Shown here in pieces: positions 1 to 9,719 of a stretch of DNA of 64,000 nucleotides. The stretch's first letter is position 1; every line of letters begins with the position of its first letter. The translations under genes were made by a program, and so were the position numbers. Below the pieces are notes generated by a model. The model worked only from the letters and a program-made list of their open reading frames with translations. It did no database searches and had not been told where the DNA came from. Origin of the DNA: Rhabdophis nuchalis (Eukaryota > Chordata > Lepidosauria > Squamata > Natricidae); contig CM077645.1 in NCBI GenBank assembly GCA_039707465.1, positions 145,383,503-145,447,502 of the forward strand, written 5' to 3'.

Positions 1-310
1 AGCCCTGTAAAGTGGAAAAAAACAAAATGAGATTTCTTCCAACAACCGGTTCTCAGTTGGGGAACCCAGATAGGCATGCAGCTGTGAGACCGGTTGGTAC
101 TCTGAAAAAACTCCATTCACCTTTTAACTACTTTTTTAACAGAGTTCAATCAACCTTGCCTCCTTTTTGTAAAAAAAAATCTTATATACTGTTTTTATAT
201 TTTAACATTTTTATTGAACACCATCCAGAGTCCCCCCTCTGAGGGAGATGCATAGTTCAGAAATGTTACGTTATGTTTAATAAACATGGGTGGTTTTTTT
301 CTTCCTATAG

Positions 311-463
311 GATTACTGGATTATCTCCTTTTCTGGGTGATGATGATAATGAAACTTTGAACAACATCCTGGCTTGTAGGTGGGACTTTGAAGATGAAGA
401 ATTTGAAAATGTGTCTGAGGAAGCCAAAGATTTCATCTCTAAGCTTCTTATCAAAGAAAAATG
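311..463 (+). CDS. MYLK4: MYLK4 internal exon (kinase C-lobe)
   Basis: This exon encodes part of the C-lobe of a myosin-light-chain-kinase-type Ser/Thr kinase. The acceptor is the pyrimidine run ending in TAG at 308-310. The first base completes a codon begun upstream, and reading then gives ITGLSPFLGDDDNETLNN, ILACRWDFEDEEF and SEEAKDFISKLLIKEK. The donor is gtaatt at 464. From memory the match to vertebrate MYLK4 is close (GLSPFLGD, ETLNNILACRWDLEDEEF, AKEFISKLLIKEK), and clearly better than to MYLK, MYLK2 or MYLK3. The last two bases (TG) join C at 6018 to make a Cys codon, where I recall Ser in human. The protein is expected to phosphorylate myosin regulatory light chain under calmodulin control, but those regions lie upstream of the window. 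The flanks 1-310 and 464-830 are intron with no other feature seen. Confidence 0.9.
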
Positions 464-826
464 GTAATTGCATGCCAGTAACATTTTGTTTTTAATATGT
501 TGTCTGCAGAGTTCCATTCGAAAAACCCCAAAATAATAAGCATGTTTTAAAGAATGACATTAAGACCGCTAAAATGAATAAGTAAAACAAATTCAATGCC
601 AAAAATGAAAACTCTTTGCATTTTATTAAAAGGTTATTTAGGATAAGTCACATATTAATATTTATATACTAGTTATGTAATATTACCAAGTTGTTTTTTT
701 ATTAATAAACCTCAACCATGTTGATAATGATGATAACTGAATTGGTCCAGAGGAAGAATAGGAACACCATAAGAGCAGCAAAGTTCTAAAGAAAAGAAAT
801 TGCACAGATCATTCATTAGGATTACC

Positions 827-1186
827 GTATTTTTCAGAGTATTTCCCCCCCTAAAAGAGCGTGGAAATGTTGGTGCGTCTTATACAGCGAATACAGCCAT
901 TTTTGACCTCCCGAAAGTCCCCCCTGCATCACATTTTTGTGAAAAATGGGCAAAAAACGGGCCGTTTTTCACCAAAATGGGGGTTCCCCCACCCCCTAGT
1001 GGTGAAAAACAGGGGGCGTTTTTGTGAAAAATGGGGTGCATTTTTGCCTTACCCCAGCCCTGCTGAAGCCTGCAAAGTGCTCCTGAGGGCCAGGGAGGAC
1101 AAAAACTTTTTTTTATACTTACCTCTTTGAAATCTTGGTGCATCTTATACACTGGTGCATTTTATACTTCAAAAAGTATGGTAGGT
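827..1186. mobile_element. Non-autonomous DNA transposon (CCGTATTTTTC ends), copy 1
   Basis: The left end reads accgtatttttcagagta, followed by a 'gtgcgtcttatac' subterminal motif. The right end holds 'gtgcatcttatacac' and 'gcattttatacttc' followed by agtatggta, the inverted equivalent. The same ends bound a second copy at 49505-50547. The interior is C/G-run rich with no meaningful ORF. Superfamily not assigned. Confidence 0.65.
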
Positions 1187-1509
1187 AGCCCTTAACTTAC
1201 AACCATTTGCTTAGTGTCTATTTCAGTGGTTCCCAAAGTGGGCGTTAACGCCCCCCAGGGGGCGGTGGCCCACATTAGGGGGGCGCTAGGAGGCCAAGCG
1301 GCTGCAGGGGGGCACTAGGAGGCAACAGGGGGGCACTGAGGGTGAGGAAGAAACTTGCCAAGCGGAAGATGGGCTGTTAAAGCCTATCGGCGCAGGCAGA
1401 AGGACAACATCATTAAAACAAACCTGGAAATAGCGGGTTTCCCTTTAAGCAACGTCACCACCCTCCCCTCCAATCACCGCCTTCCTCCCAGGGGAGGCGT
1501 GCGCATGCG

Positions 1510-2090
1510 TGCTGCTTCAATCTTCTGTCCCCGACCAGCTCCAGCGTCCTCTCCTCCCTCCGCAAAAGCCCCTGCCAGGCCAGCAAAGATCCCATCTGGA
1601 CCAGGCGGTGCTGGGACCCTCTGCGCCCCCGCAGGGGCTCCCTTGCTCTGAGCTGCACTTTGGAGCGGGCAGTGATCCCTTGAAAGCCCCCAGGTTGGTC
1701 CTCCTCCTCACCCGGATCCAGAGCGGCGCTCCCCGCCCGGCCTTTGTCCCTGCTGGCCCCAGGGAAGCAGATGCTCCAGCCCCAAAGTGAACCGGAGGGA
1801 GCTGGAAGAAAGCTCGGAGGTCCTCTAGTCATCCAGCAGTGACAAAGGCCGGGCGGGGAGCGCAGCTCTGGATCTGGGTGAAGAGGACGACCAACTTGGG
1901 GGCTTTCGAGGGATCGCTGCCCGCTCCAAAGCGCAGCTCAGAGCAAGGGAGCCGCTGCGGGGGCGCGGGGGGTCCCAGCGCCTCCTGGTCTGGATGGGAT
2001 CTTTGCTGGCCTAGCAGGGGCTTTTGCGGAGGGAGGAAGGGACCCCAGAACCGATCGGGGATGGGAGATTGAAGCAGCACGTGCACGCTT
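1510..2090. repeat. Large inverted repeat inside the 4-kb hAT
   Basis: About 240 bp running from 'gtgctgcttcaatctt' near 1510 to 'gcccggcctttgtc' near 1750 reappear inverted between 1842 ('gacaaaggccgggc') and 2085 ('gattgaagcagcac'). A segment of about 60 bp starting 'gctccagccccaaagtg' is also directly repeated at about 1771 and 2113. The arms could form a long GC-rich stem. Confidence 0.75.
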
Positions 2091-2689
2091 CTCCTGGGAA
2101 GAAGGAAGCTGCTGCTCCAGCCCCAAAGTGAACCGGAGGGAGCTGGAACAGAGCTCGGAGGTTCTCTAGTCCAGCCCCTGCTCAAGCAGGACTAGAGCCT
2201 CTGCTAGTCCAGATCAGGGGCTGCCTCCTTCCTTCTGAAAAGCCTCCGGGGATGGAGCTCCAGCGCTGCCGCTTTTGGCCCCTCCATGCATCTGGGAAAG
2301 TGGCATGGAAGATCCGGCACACGTCTTGCAACCTCCCCGCGTGAGAGGCAAGGGGCGCGGGGGGGCTTTGGGGGGAGAGTCCGGCTGGAGCACAGCGGGT
2401 GGGTGGGGCGGGCAGAACCGGGCAGGTACGGGCTGCGCATGATGAGCTGGCGGCCGGGGGCCCCTGAAGCAGCGCCAGCCAACATGTTCCTTAAGAAGAG
2501 CCCCAAGGGCAAGGGCTGCCGTGCTGCACCCACCCCCCTGCCCACTGCCCAGCAACACGCCCCTGCCTCCTCCTCCTCCTCCTCAGCAGGCAGCCCAGGG
2601 CACGGGCATGGCGGCAAACACGGGCGCCACTTGGCCAGGACAGGGGGGCCAGCACCCACCCAACCCAACTACCTCTTGGCGGGCGAGCG

Positions 2690-3740
2690 GAGGGCTGGCG
2701 CTAAATTCCCTTGTTTCTTCTTCTGCGGGTGGGGGGGTGCTGCCTTGCTTTGACAGCCACCTCGTTTCCAATTGAGGGGTGGGAGAGAAATCCACTGCAT
2801 GGATCTCCCCAATTGGAAGGAAGAGGCTCCGTTGGTCCAGAGCCAATCCAGGAAGATCAGGAACGCAAGAGAGATCTTTCCCCCTGCGGATGGGCTCTGG
2901 ACCAGCGGAGCCTCCTCCTTTTAATTGGGGAGATCCATGCAGAGGATTTCTCCCCCACCCCTCAATTGGAAACAGGGTGGCTGTCAAAGCAAGGCAGCAC
3001 CCCCCCCCCCGCAGAAGAAGAAACAGAAGGGAATTTAGCGCCAGCCCTCCGCCTGCCCGCCAAGTGGTAGTTGGGTTGAGTGGGCGCCGGGCTACCGCTA
3101 ACTCCCCTTCTGTTTCTTCTTCTGCGGGGGGCGCTGTCTTGCTTTGACAGCCACCTCGTTTCCAATTGAGGGGTGGGGGAGATCCTCTGCATGGATCTCC
3201 CCAATTGGAAGGAGGAGGCTCCGTTGGTACGGAGCAACGCCGGGGGAGCTCCATGCAGAGGATTTCTCTCTCCCCCACTCCGCCCCCCCACTTGCATACT
3301 GCTGCTGGCGAAAAAAAAGCCCCGTGTGGAACTCCATTCCTGTTCCTTCTCTGGCTCTTTGCACAAACCATGCTGGGCGCGCTCCCTTGTCTTTGACAGC
3401 CGCCTCATTTCCAATGAGGTGGGGGGGGAGAAATCCATCTTTTTCCTCCATCTCCATGGATCTCCCCCAATTGGAAATGAGGTGGCTGTGAAAGGAAGGG
3501 AGCGCCCCCTGCGTGTCTTCTTCAAACAGCCAGAGGAGGAATAGGGGAGTTCCACGCGGGGCTTTTCAAACAGCCAAACTCCCCTCCTGTTCTTCCTTCT
3601 GCTGTTTGAAGAAGACATGTGGGGGGGTGCTCCCTTCCCTTTCACGGCCACCTCATTTCCAATTGGGGGGGATCCATGGAGATGGAGGAAAAACATGGAT
3701 TTCCCTCCCCCATTGGAAATGGGGCGATTCCAGCAGCTGC
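2690..3740. repeat. Alternating inverted copies of a roughly 220-bp GC-rich unit
   Basis: The motifs 'gacagccacctcgtttcc', 'catggatctccccaatt' and 'cttcttctgcggg' occur several times, alternately on the + and - strand, in the order forward (about 2700-2850), reverse (about 2890-3060), forward (about 3095-3230), then reverse and forward again. Apparent ORFs on both strands (up to 283 codons) are in-frame products of this repeat structure and show no recognisable domain. A smaller inverted pair lies at about 3729-3795 and 3915-3985 ('gcagctgcgttttgc' and 'gcaaaacgcagctgc'). Confidence 0.65.
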
Positions 3741-4371
3741 GTTTTGCCTTGAAACTTGCTTTCCTAGCAATCCAAAGGGGACATTCTCCCAGCAGCGTCT
3801 CAGGCACTCCCACCCTTAGCTGGGAGGGAGTAAGGACAGCTGGGCGCAGTTTGGCTCTTCCCGGCTCCCATCAGATCATTGGGGGCCTCGCGCGCCTGTT
3901 TTGCAAGAGAGAAAGTTGCTGGGAGAATGTCCCCTTCGGGTTGCTGGGGCAGCAAGTTTCAAAGCAAAACGCAGCTGCTGGAATCGGTGTGCCTGCAACT
4001 TAATGCGAGAAGCCTGCATTACCAGCCGCAGCAGCAGCAGAAACAGCAGACGCCACCCCCAATGTCCAGCATCCTCCTCGGAAGGCTCGCAGCCATCTCG
4101 GGAGGCGACCGACGGCAGTGCCTCCGGGTGGAAGGTGAATGAAGGGTGCAGTGGTGGGAGAGGCTGGCCATCCCTGAAGCCAGCTCTCGAAGAAGGAGTC
4201 AGAGATGAGGCCTGGGGCTCACTTCCCTCCCTCCTTCCTCCAAGAGCTGCGGGCAGCAGGGAAAATGACTCTTCTTTGCTAGCTTCCCAGCTGGCAAAAC
4301 AGAAATTTTCACCAACTGGAAAGTATGTGTGAGAGAGGGGTGGGGGAGAGAGGGAGAGAGATAGAGAGAGA

Positions 4372-4898
4372 GGAAGGAAGGAAGGAAGGAAGGGAGGGAG
4401 GGAGGGAGGGAGGGAGGGAGGAAGGAAGGAAGGAAGGAAGGAAGGAAGGAAGGAAGGAAGGAAGGATGACACAAGAAAGGAAGACAGGAAGAAAAGGGAA
4501 GGAAGGAAGAGAAAGAGAAAGGAAGAAAAAAAAGAAGGAAGGAAGGAAGGAAGAGGGGAATAGTGACACAAGGAAGGAATGAAAGAAAGAAAGAGGGGGA
4601 GAGTGACACAAGAAAGAAGGAAGGAAGGAAGGAAGGAAGGAAGGAAGGAAGGAAGGAAGGAAGGAAGGAAGGAAGGAAGGAAGGGGGAGAGTGACGGAAG
4701 GAAGGAAAGAAGGAAGGAAGGAAGGAAGGGTGAGAGTGACACAAGAAAGGAAGGAAGGGGAAGAGAAAGGAAGAAAGAAAAAAAGAAAGAAAGTCAGGGA
4801 GAGTGACACAGGGAAGGAAAGAAAGAAAGAAAGAAAGAAAAGAAGGAAGGAAGGAAGAAAGGAAGGAAGGAAAGAAGAAAGAAAGAAAGAAAGAAATA

Positions 4899-4930
<32 letters not shown>

Positions 4931-4995
4931 GGGGGAGAGTGAAACAAGAAAGAATGAAGAAAGAAAGGAAGGAAAGAAAGAACGAAAAAGAAAGA
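4372..4995. repeat. Polypurine (GGAA)n/(AAAG)n tract
   Basis: About 620 bp of almost pure purine on the + strand, mixing ggaa, ggga and aaag units, punctuated by recurring 'gtgacac' spacers that suggest a higher-order unit. It could form triplex DNA in principle. Confidence 0.9.
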
Positions 4996-4997
4996 AT

Positions 4998-5174
4998 TTA
5001 TTATCACAATTGAGCCCAAAATTTTAGTTGCTAAGCAAGAGCATTGTTAAATGAGTTTCACTACATTTTACAAGGTGGCCACCCCCACACGGTCACATGA
5101 CTGCCAAGCCACGCCCACAAAATAGGCCACACCTACAAAATAGGTTCTAAAAAAATTTGAAACCCACCACTGGT
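4998..5174. mobile_element. 3' half of a 'CAGTGGTGGGTTTC' hAT MITE embedded in the larger hAT
   Basis: The sequence from 'atttattatcacaattgag' through 'gctaagcaagagc' and 'aagccacgcccac' to 'gaaacccaccactg' matches the right half of the complete MITE at 11811-12233. The left half is absent; the homology starts directly after the purine tract that this family also carries internally. Confidence 0.75.
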
Positions 5175-5264
5175 GGGGGGCACTGAGGATCAGTTTGTAG
5201 CACCAAGGGGGCGGTGGACTGAAAAAGTTTGGGAACCACTGGTCTATTTGAAGTTATAACAGCA

Positions 5265-5702
5265 CTGAAAAAAGGAACTTACAGCTGATTCTCAGACTTG
5301 CAAGTATCGCAGGATTCCCAGAGTCATGGGTCAAAATCCAGGCCATGAATTTACAATGATTACAGCATCCTGGGATCATGTGATTGCAATTTGTGATCTT
5401 CCTAGCTAACTTGTGACAAGCAAAGTCAATGGGAGAACTGACTTTGTGATTAAAAAGGTTACGAAGTTAGGCATATCTCATTTAACAACTATCTTATTTG
5501 GAATGGAAATTCTGGTCCCAATTGGGGTTGTAGATACCAGATGTAGGTGCCAGAAGATGGCACCATTTCCATGGATGAAATTAGCCAAACTCCCTCACAT
5601 CAAGGGCTGATGTATCATGATGTTTTTTTGCCTTTGTGGAGCTGGGTTGGGTGGGGCCTGTGCGAGCCGAATCCAGCCTGTGGCCCACCAGTTTGACAGG
5701 CC
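5265..5702. mobile_element. Decayed MITE relics in the MYLK4 intron
   Basis: About 5265-5550 resembles the family complete at 59456-59815: phrases such as 'cttacagctgattctcagac', 'catgtgattgcaa' and 'tgacaagcaaagtcaatggg' are shared. About 5590-5702 matches the right part of the 'CAGGGGTGTCAAACT' family ('gagctgggttgggtgggg', 'cagtttgacag'). Both are diverged, so the ends are approximate. Confidence 0.5.
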
Positions 5703-6017
5703 TGGCCTAGATGAACTAAATTACATTCATATCCTGAAATAAAGACTTTAATTTTTCATCCAGAATGAAATTGGTCAGTTTGCTAATGATGAACTTGAAT
5801 AATGAACCTATACTTTTGCCATAAGAGATAAACTTAAGAACACCATTTCTGAAAATATGCTTTGCTTTTTTCATATTCAAATCTCAAGTTAAAGCTGCCT
5901 ATTGCTGTTAACTCTATTACCTTAAAACACCAACACACAAGCAAATATCAGACTTTCAACAGTATTTCAACATTCCTGTATACATATCACATGACAACCT
6001 TGTTCTTTTCTGTTTAG

Positions 6018-6096
6018 CTGGAGAATAAGCGCAGGTGCAGCTTTAAAACATCCTTGGTTGTCCAACCAAACTCTCCATTGCAAACTGGAAGCTAAG
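6018..6096 (+). CDS. MYLK4: MYLK4 penultimate coding exon (end of kinase domain)
   Basis: This exon follows a pyrimidine-rich acceptor ending tgtttag at 6011-6017 and ends before a gtctgt donor at 6097. It is too short for an ORF search. Its first base completes the split Cys codon from the previous exon, then it reads WRISAGAALKHPWLSN and QTLHCKLEAK. This is the canonical C-terminal end of a CAMK-group kinase domain (RISA..AL.HPWL) and aligns with MYLK4 as I remember it (WRISASEALKHPWLSD). It ends in phase 0, which fits the terminal exon at 7988. Phase agreement over three exons is strong evidence that the gene is real and oriented to the right. The intron between 463 and 6018 is expanded by a 4-kb hAT element. 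Confidence 0.88.
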
Positions 6097-6483
6097 GTCT
6101 GTAGATCTGATCAAAATTGTTACTTGCTTTTATCTCTTAATCTCTCTGTATGAAGAATGCTTATTAATTAGGCTGATCACTATACATTAGTCTCCTATTC
6201 ATTTTTACTATTTGATGACCAGATTATTGCAGTGGGGTTGGGGATGGGTGGGAGACCCTATGGAAGATATTCACTGTCAGGTCCCCACTAAAATGGTGTT
6301 ATTATCTGTGTTGTTATAATTCACTATTATCCCATAAATGATGATTGTGTGCAATTTCTTGCAAAATATGTTCATACAGTACTTGCAGGTACATGCAGGT
6401 ATGTAACATGCAGGTACATGCAGGTATTGTAACTTGCCCTGGTCGTACGGTTAGATAATTTAGTTAGTTACCTTTCGTGTAAT

Positions 6484-6540
6484 GGAATAACAAAGTTGGA
6501 AGGGACCTTGGAGATCTTCTAGTCCAACCCCTTGCACAGA
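6484..6540 (-). mobile_element. CR1 3'-end fragment
   Basis: 'aacaaagttggaagggacc' followed by 'cttctagtccaacccc' is the reverse complement of the CR1 3' end seen at 41497-41912 and 31025-33868. Short and truncated on the coding side. Confidence 0.6.
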
Positions 6541-6574
6541 GTGCTGAAAAGGTTGTATGGAAATGTTGTACATG

Positions 6575-6930
6575 TGCGCTCATTAGGGCCGCCCTCCAGA
6601 AAAGCCAAACTTCCAGGTTCTAGCGCACATGCATGCCTGATGATCAGCTGGCCAGCGTGCACATGCACATCTGTTTTCGGCACTGCCACACACACAAAGG
6701 GATTGTGCTCCAGAAAAGCCAAACTTCCAGGTTCTGGTGAGTATGCACACCTGACAATCAGCTGGCCGACACACATGCACAGGACGGTTTTCGGCACTGT
6801 CGCATGTGCAAAGAACAGCTGATCGTCGCATGTGCATGCACGTCATAAACTCAGAAGACAAATAGGCAAGGCTGCGCATGCCGATTGACATGGCTTTGTG
6901 TGCCACTTTGGCCACACATGCCATAGGTTC
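6575..6930. repeat. Tandemly repeated element, about 116-bp period
   Basis: 'ctccagaaaagccaaacttc' recurs at about 6594 and 6710, each time followed by a 'gatcagctggcc'/'aatcagctggcc' block and 'ttttcggcactg'. This makes two tandem copies and a partial third ('gaacagctgatcgtcgc'). The right edge ('gccataggttcgccat') resembles a DNA-transposon end. ORFs here are fortuitous. Confidence 0.55.
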
Positions 6931-7262
6931 GCCATTCTGGCCCTATACCATTTCAGACTTGTTATATACTTCTTAACCTTGCCTGTACTTCTCTAGAAAT
7001 GCCATTTGCATGCTAATTCCTTGTCTAGCTGATCACTTCTTTTTGTTAAAGAGGAAGGACTGCATTTGTAAAATCTCACATCCATCTGATCTCCCTTTCT
7101 CTTCAAGATATTAACTGTCTAGTGAGTAGAGGCAAACGTATCAATTTCTCACTATATAAAGATAGCCAGTGCCTCAATAGATACACCAACTCTATTATCT
7201 GATTTGCATTTTCTCAGCTTAGCCAAACCAATAAGAACCCACTGATGCTTGCTTTTTGAAAT

Positions 7263-7263
<1 letters not shown>

Positions 7264-7336
<73 letters not shown>

Positions 7337-7431
7337 TACTTTATTCATAAAACATGAAACTCAGCCAACTGAACATTTAAAAATGCATCGCAAATATTAT
7401 TGACTTGTGCTAATGGTTGATATGGTTTACG

Positions 7432-7513
<82 letters not shown>

Positions 7514-7883
7514 TTATTCATGAAACATGAAACTCAGCCAACTGAACATTTAAAAATGCATATTACAAATACTATTGACTGGTGCTAATGGTTGTTACAG
7601 TTTGCTGCCAGCATCCTAGGTATCAACCAAGTATCTTCGTAGAATGTAAGATGTTCCAAGTAGCTCCGTTTTTTGCAGTTCTGCTGGTGTTATTGCAGGA
7701 AGCTGCAATTTACTGATATATTTAATAAAACATTTGGACATGGTGCCAAGTGCCCCCATGACAATGGGTGTCACTGTGACATGCTTCATCCATAGCCGTG
7801 TAGTTTCGATGGCCAGGTCACGATATTTCATTTCATTAAAACGCATTGCAAGTACCATTGACTGGCGCTAATGGTTGATACAG
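7264..7883 (-). mobile_element. LINE 3'-end relic with reiterated tail and (TTA)n arrays
   Basis: On the - strand an ORF at 7858-7616 contains EMKYRDLAIE, WMKHVTVTPIVMGALGT and LLGTSYILRRYL. From memory this resembles the extreme C-terminus of non-LTR retrotransposons of the R4/Dong type, but the family is uncertain. Downstream on that strand the 3' UTR segment ('accattagcacc', 'gttcagttggctgagtttca', 'gaataaagt') occurs twice, each time followed by a (TAA)n tract (7432-7510 and 7264-7336 on the + strand). A third piece of the same segment lies upstream of the ORF (about 7840-7883) next to a (TTG)n run. It lies in the last MYLK4 intron. Confidence 0.55.
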
Positions 7884-7927
<44 letters not shown>

Positions 7928-7944
7928 ATTATTATTATTATTAT
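7884..7944. repeat. (TTG)n/(TTA)n microsatellite
   Basis: A pure run of ttg units changes to tta units just upstream of the last MYLK4 acceptor. Confidence 0.9.
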
Positions 7945-7987
7945 ATGAGAGGTCTTATGATTTATTTTATCTTTCTTGCTCTTGTAG

Positions 7988-8017
7988 AAGAAGAAGAAAT
8001 GTTCTTCTTCATCTTAA
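7988..8017 (+). CDS. MYLK4: MYLK4 terminal coding exon and stop codon
   Basis: After a good acceptor (tttcttgctcttgtag, ending 7987) the phase-0 frame reads KKKKCSSSS and stops at TAA 8015-8017. MYLK4 orthologues end with a short basic tail starting KKK straight after the ...LxAQ/LEAK segment, so the position, phase and lysine run fit. The tail is shorter than the human one (which I recall ending ...DAQDFVTK) and serine-rich, so it may have diverged. An alternative last exon further downstream cannot be excluded without RNA evidence. The 3' UTR must start at 8018. I see no strong AATAAA signal close by, so its end is not called. Confidence 0.72.
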   Translation, partial: KKKKCSSSS

Positions 8018-9007
8018 GCACCTGTGGTTCCATAACATCTCTCAGAACTGAAAGGTTGGTATTAAGTTTATATGTATCTATGTATGTGTTACTGGCAAGG
8101 GCCCATTTTGTGGCCACCATGTGGAGGTCATCTCAGATACTCCCACTGCCAGTTATTGCAGCATGGTAAATCTGAGCAATTTCTTCCTGCCATCGCAGTG
8201 GCCAAAAGAAACATTAGAACTATGTAATGAACAGTTGCAAACTGAATCTACTAACTGCAATTATCTAGCATCATTTTCCCACGCTCCCGCATGTGCACTG
8301 GCTTTCCGTAAATGCCAGAAGGGCACGGCATGGGATCATGCCTTCTCTTAACATTGCTAAATGATTAGTGATGCTAAGGTTAGGGTTGGGCATACGAATT
8401 TGTATGTTTACAAACAAGACCTATGGGACGCACTGAGGATTGGTTACAAGAAAAGACACACGTTTGATTTTGAACAGAGTCACATAAATTCTGCAAAAGG
8501 GCAGGGGTAAAATTTCTACCAAATATTGCCACAAGTTGAATGATATAATATATGAGCATATGTACAAATCTGTGGGACTTTTATGTACATCATTTCGGGT
8601 TTTTGCACGTCCCTAACTACTTGTGGGTTGTGGGCTGGCTGGAGACTGAAAACCTACACTGTAATTTCAGGAAATCCTGCTTAGCAATTTGAGATCTCAG
8701 TAGATAGGGCCCACCTATTTTCAGGAATACTATAGAAATCCTAAGGTCTCAAATCGTACTGTTCAAGAAAAGTTTACGTTCTTTGGAATTTGTATTATTT
8801 GTCCACGATCACATTCTCCTTTTGTGTTACCCTGCAACACTGTATATTAAGCCAATTTTGTCTTGCTGAATAGTCTCTATAACTAGTAGCTGGGTGTTTT
8901 TTTAAACTTTGAAACAGTAAAGTTATCTAGTGTTTGTAGTATAAGCTTTAAAAATAGCCTCATCTCTATATATGTGATTGTGATGTGACCTCCCTCACAA
9001 AGACTGT
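8018..9007 (+). other. MYLK4 3' UTR and flanking unique sequence
   Basis: No repeat or second gene was recognised. The sequence downstream of the stop is expected to include the 3' UTR, but no convincing polyadenylation signal marks its end. Small ORFs at 7945-8351 are not supported. Confidence 0.4.
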
Positions 9008-9015
9008 TCCCAGAC

Positions 9016-9152
9016 CAGTGGTGGGATTCAGCCAGTTCACACCACTTTGGGAGAACCGGTTGTTAACTTTCTCAGCAGTTTGGTGAACTGGTTGTTGGAA
9101 GAAATCATTAGGGCAGACAACTGGTTGTTAAATTATTTTAATCCCATCACTG
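9016..9152. mobile_element. 137-bp hAT MITE (CAGTGGTGGGATTC type)
   Basis: Ends CAGTGGTGGGATTC and AATCCCATCACTG, with flanking 8-mers tcccagac (9008-9015) and ccccagac (9153-9160), a 7/8 TSD. Confidence 0.85.
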
Positions 9153-9627
9153 CCCCAGACTCATAGCGATAAAGTCAATTGGTCCATGTCTAAAATAATG
9201 AGCTTAAATTTGAATGACTTTCCTATGAGAACTTTTCCCCCTTTCCATTACCAGAGATCCCATTAGTGGCTCTCCACTGCCAAGAAACCTTGGGACCATA
9301 GCTCCCAGAATTCCTTGCCAGTGTAGTTGATGGACTTCTGGCTGAAAATTTAGGGAATTTCCAATATAGATGAAGGACAGCAGAGAGGCAAAATGTCTGC
9401 TTTAAAAAACACACACACAAATGTTTGTTAAATTAATAATAAAAAAATTATATTTAAAGCACCTCAGCAAAAATATTCAAAGCATCTCAGAACTAGTTCA
9501 AGGGCACAGTTCTGAATTTGCAAAGGCTGAGAATCCCTGCTTCATCACAACCCCCATTGCTTTTAAATACCTTGATTATTAACTATGAGATAGGGGAAAA
9601 AAGAGACAAGCCACTTTTCATTTAGAG

Positions 9628-9711
9628 CAGGGGTCTCCGACCTTTGCAACTTTAAGTCTGAAGGACTTCAGCTCCCAGACTTCTCCAGCCAGCAAAGCTT
9701 GGAGACCCCTG
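9628..9711. mobile_element. Foldback hAT MITE (CAGGGGTCTCC), copy 1
   Basis: Inverted ends CAGGGGTCTCCGACC...GGAGACCCCTG with a perfect 8-bp TSD atttagag (9620-9627 and 9712-9719). The body reads 'tttgcaactttaagtctg' and 'aaggacttcagctccca'. Confidence 0.88.
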
Positions 9712-9719
9712 ATTTAGAG

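Larger units (their letters stand above)
1224..5241. mobile_element. 4.0-kb non-autonomous hAT element in a MYLK4 intron
   Basis: The terminal inverted repeats begin CAGTGGTTCCCAAA at 1224 and end TTTGGGAACCACTG at 5241. They are flanked by a perfect 8-bp TSD, gtctattt, at 1216-1223 and 5242-5249, which is the hAT signature. No transposase ORF is present. Inside are a GC-rich block of alternating inverted copies (about 1450-3990), a long GGAA/AAAG purine tract (about 4372-4995) and the 3' half of a different hAT MITE family (about 4998-5174). Long ORFs on either strand across the purine tract are low-complexity artefacts. Confidence 0.85.

Noticed and set aside
2204..3813. Open frames of 154-288 codons in the GC-rich hAT interior
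   Set aside because: They occur on both strands, track the inverted repeat units and show no conserved domain. GC-rich sequence has few stops.
3876..5027. Long ORFs on both strands rich in Ser/Leu/Phe/Pro or Lys/Glu/Arg
   Set aside because: They are translations of the GGAA/AAAG simple-sequence tract and its complement. They have no domain and exist in several frames at once.
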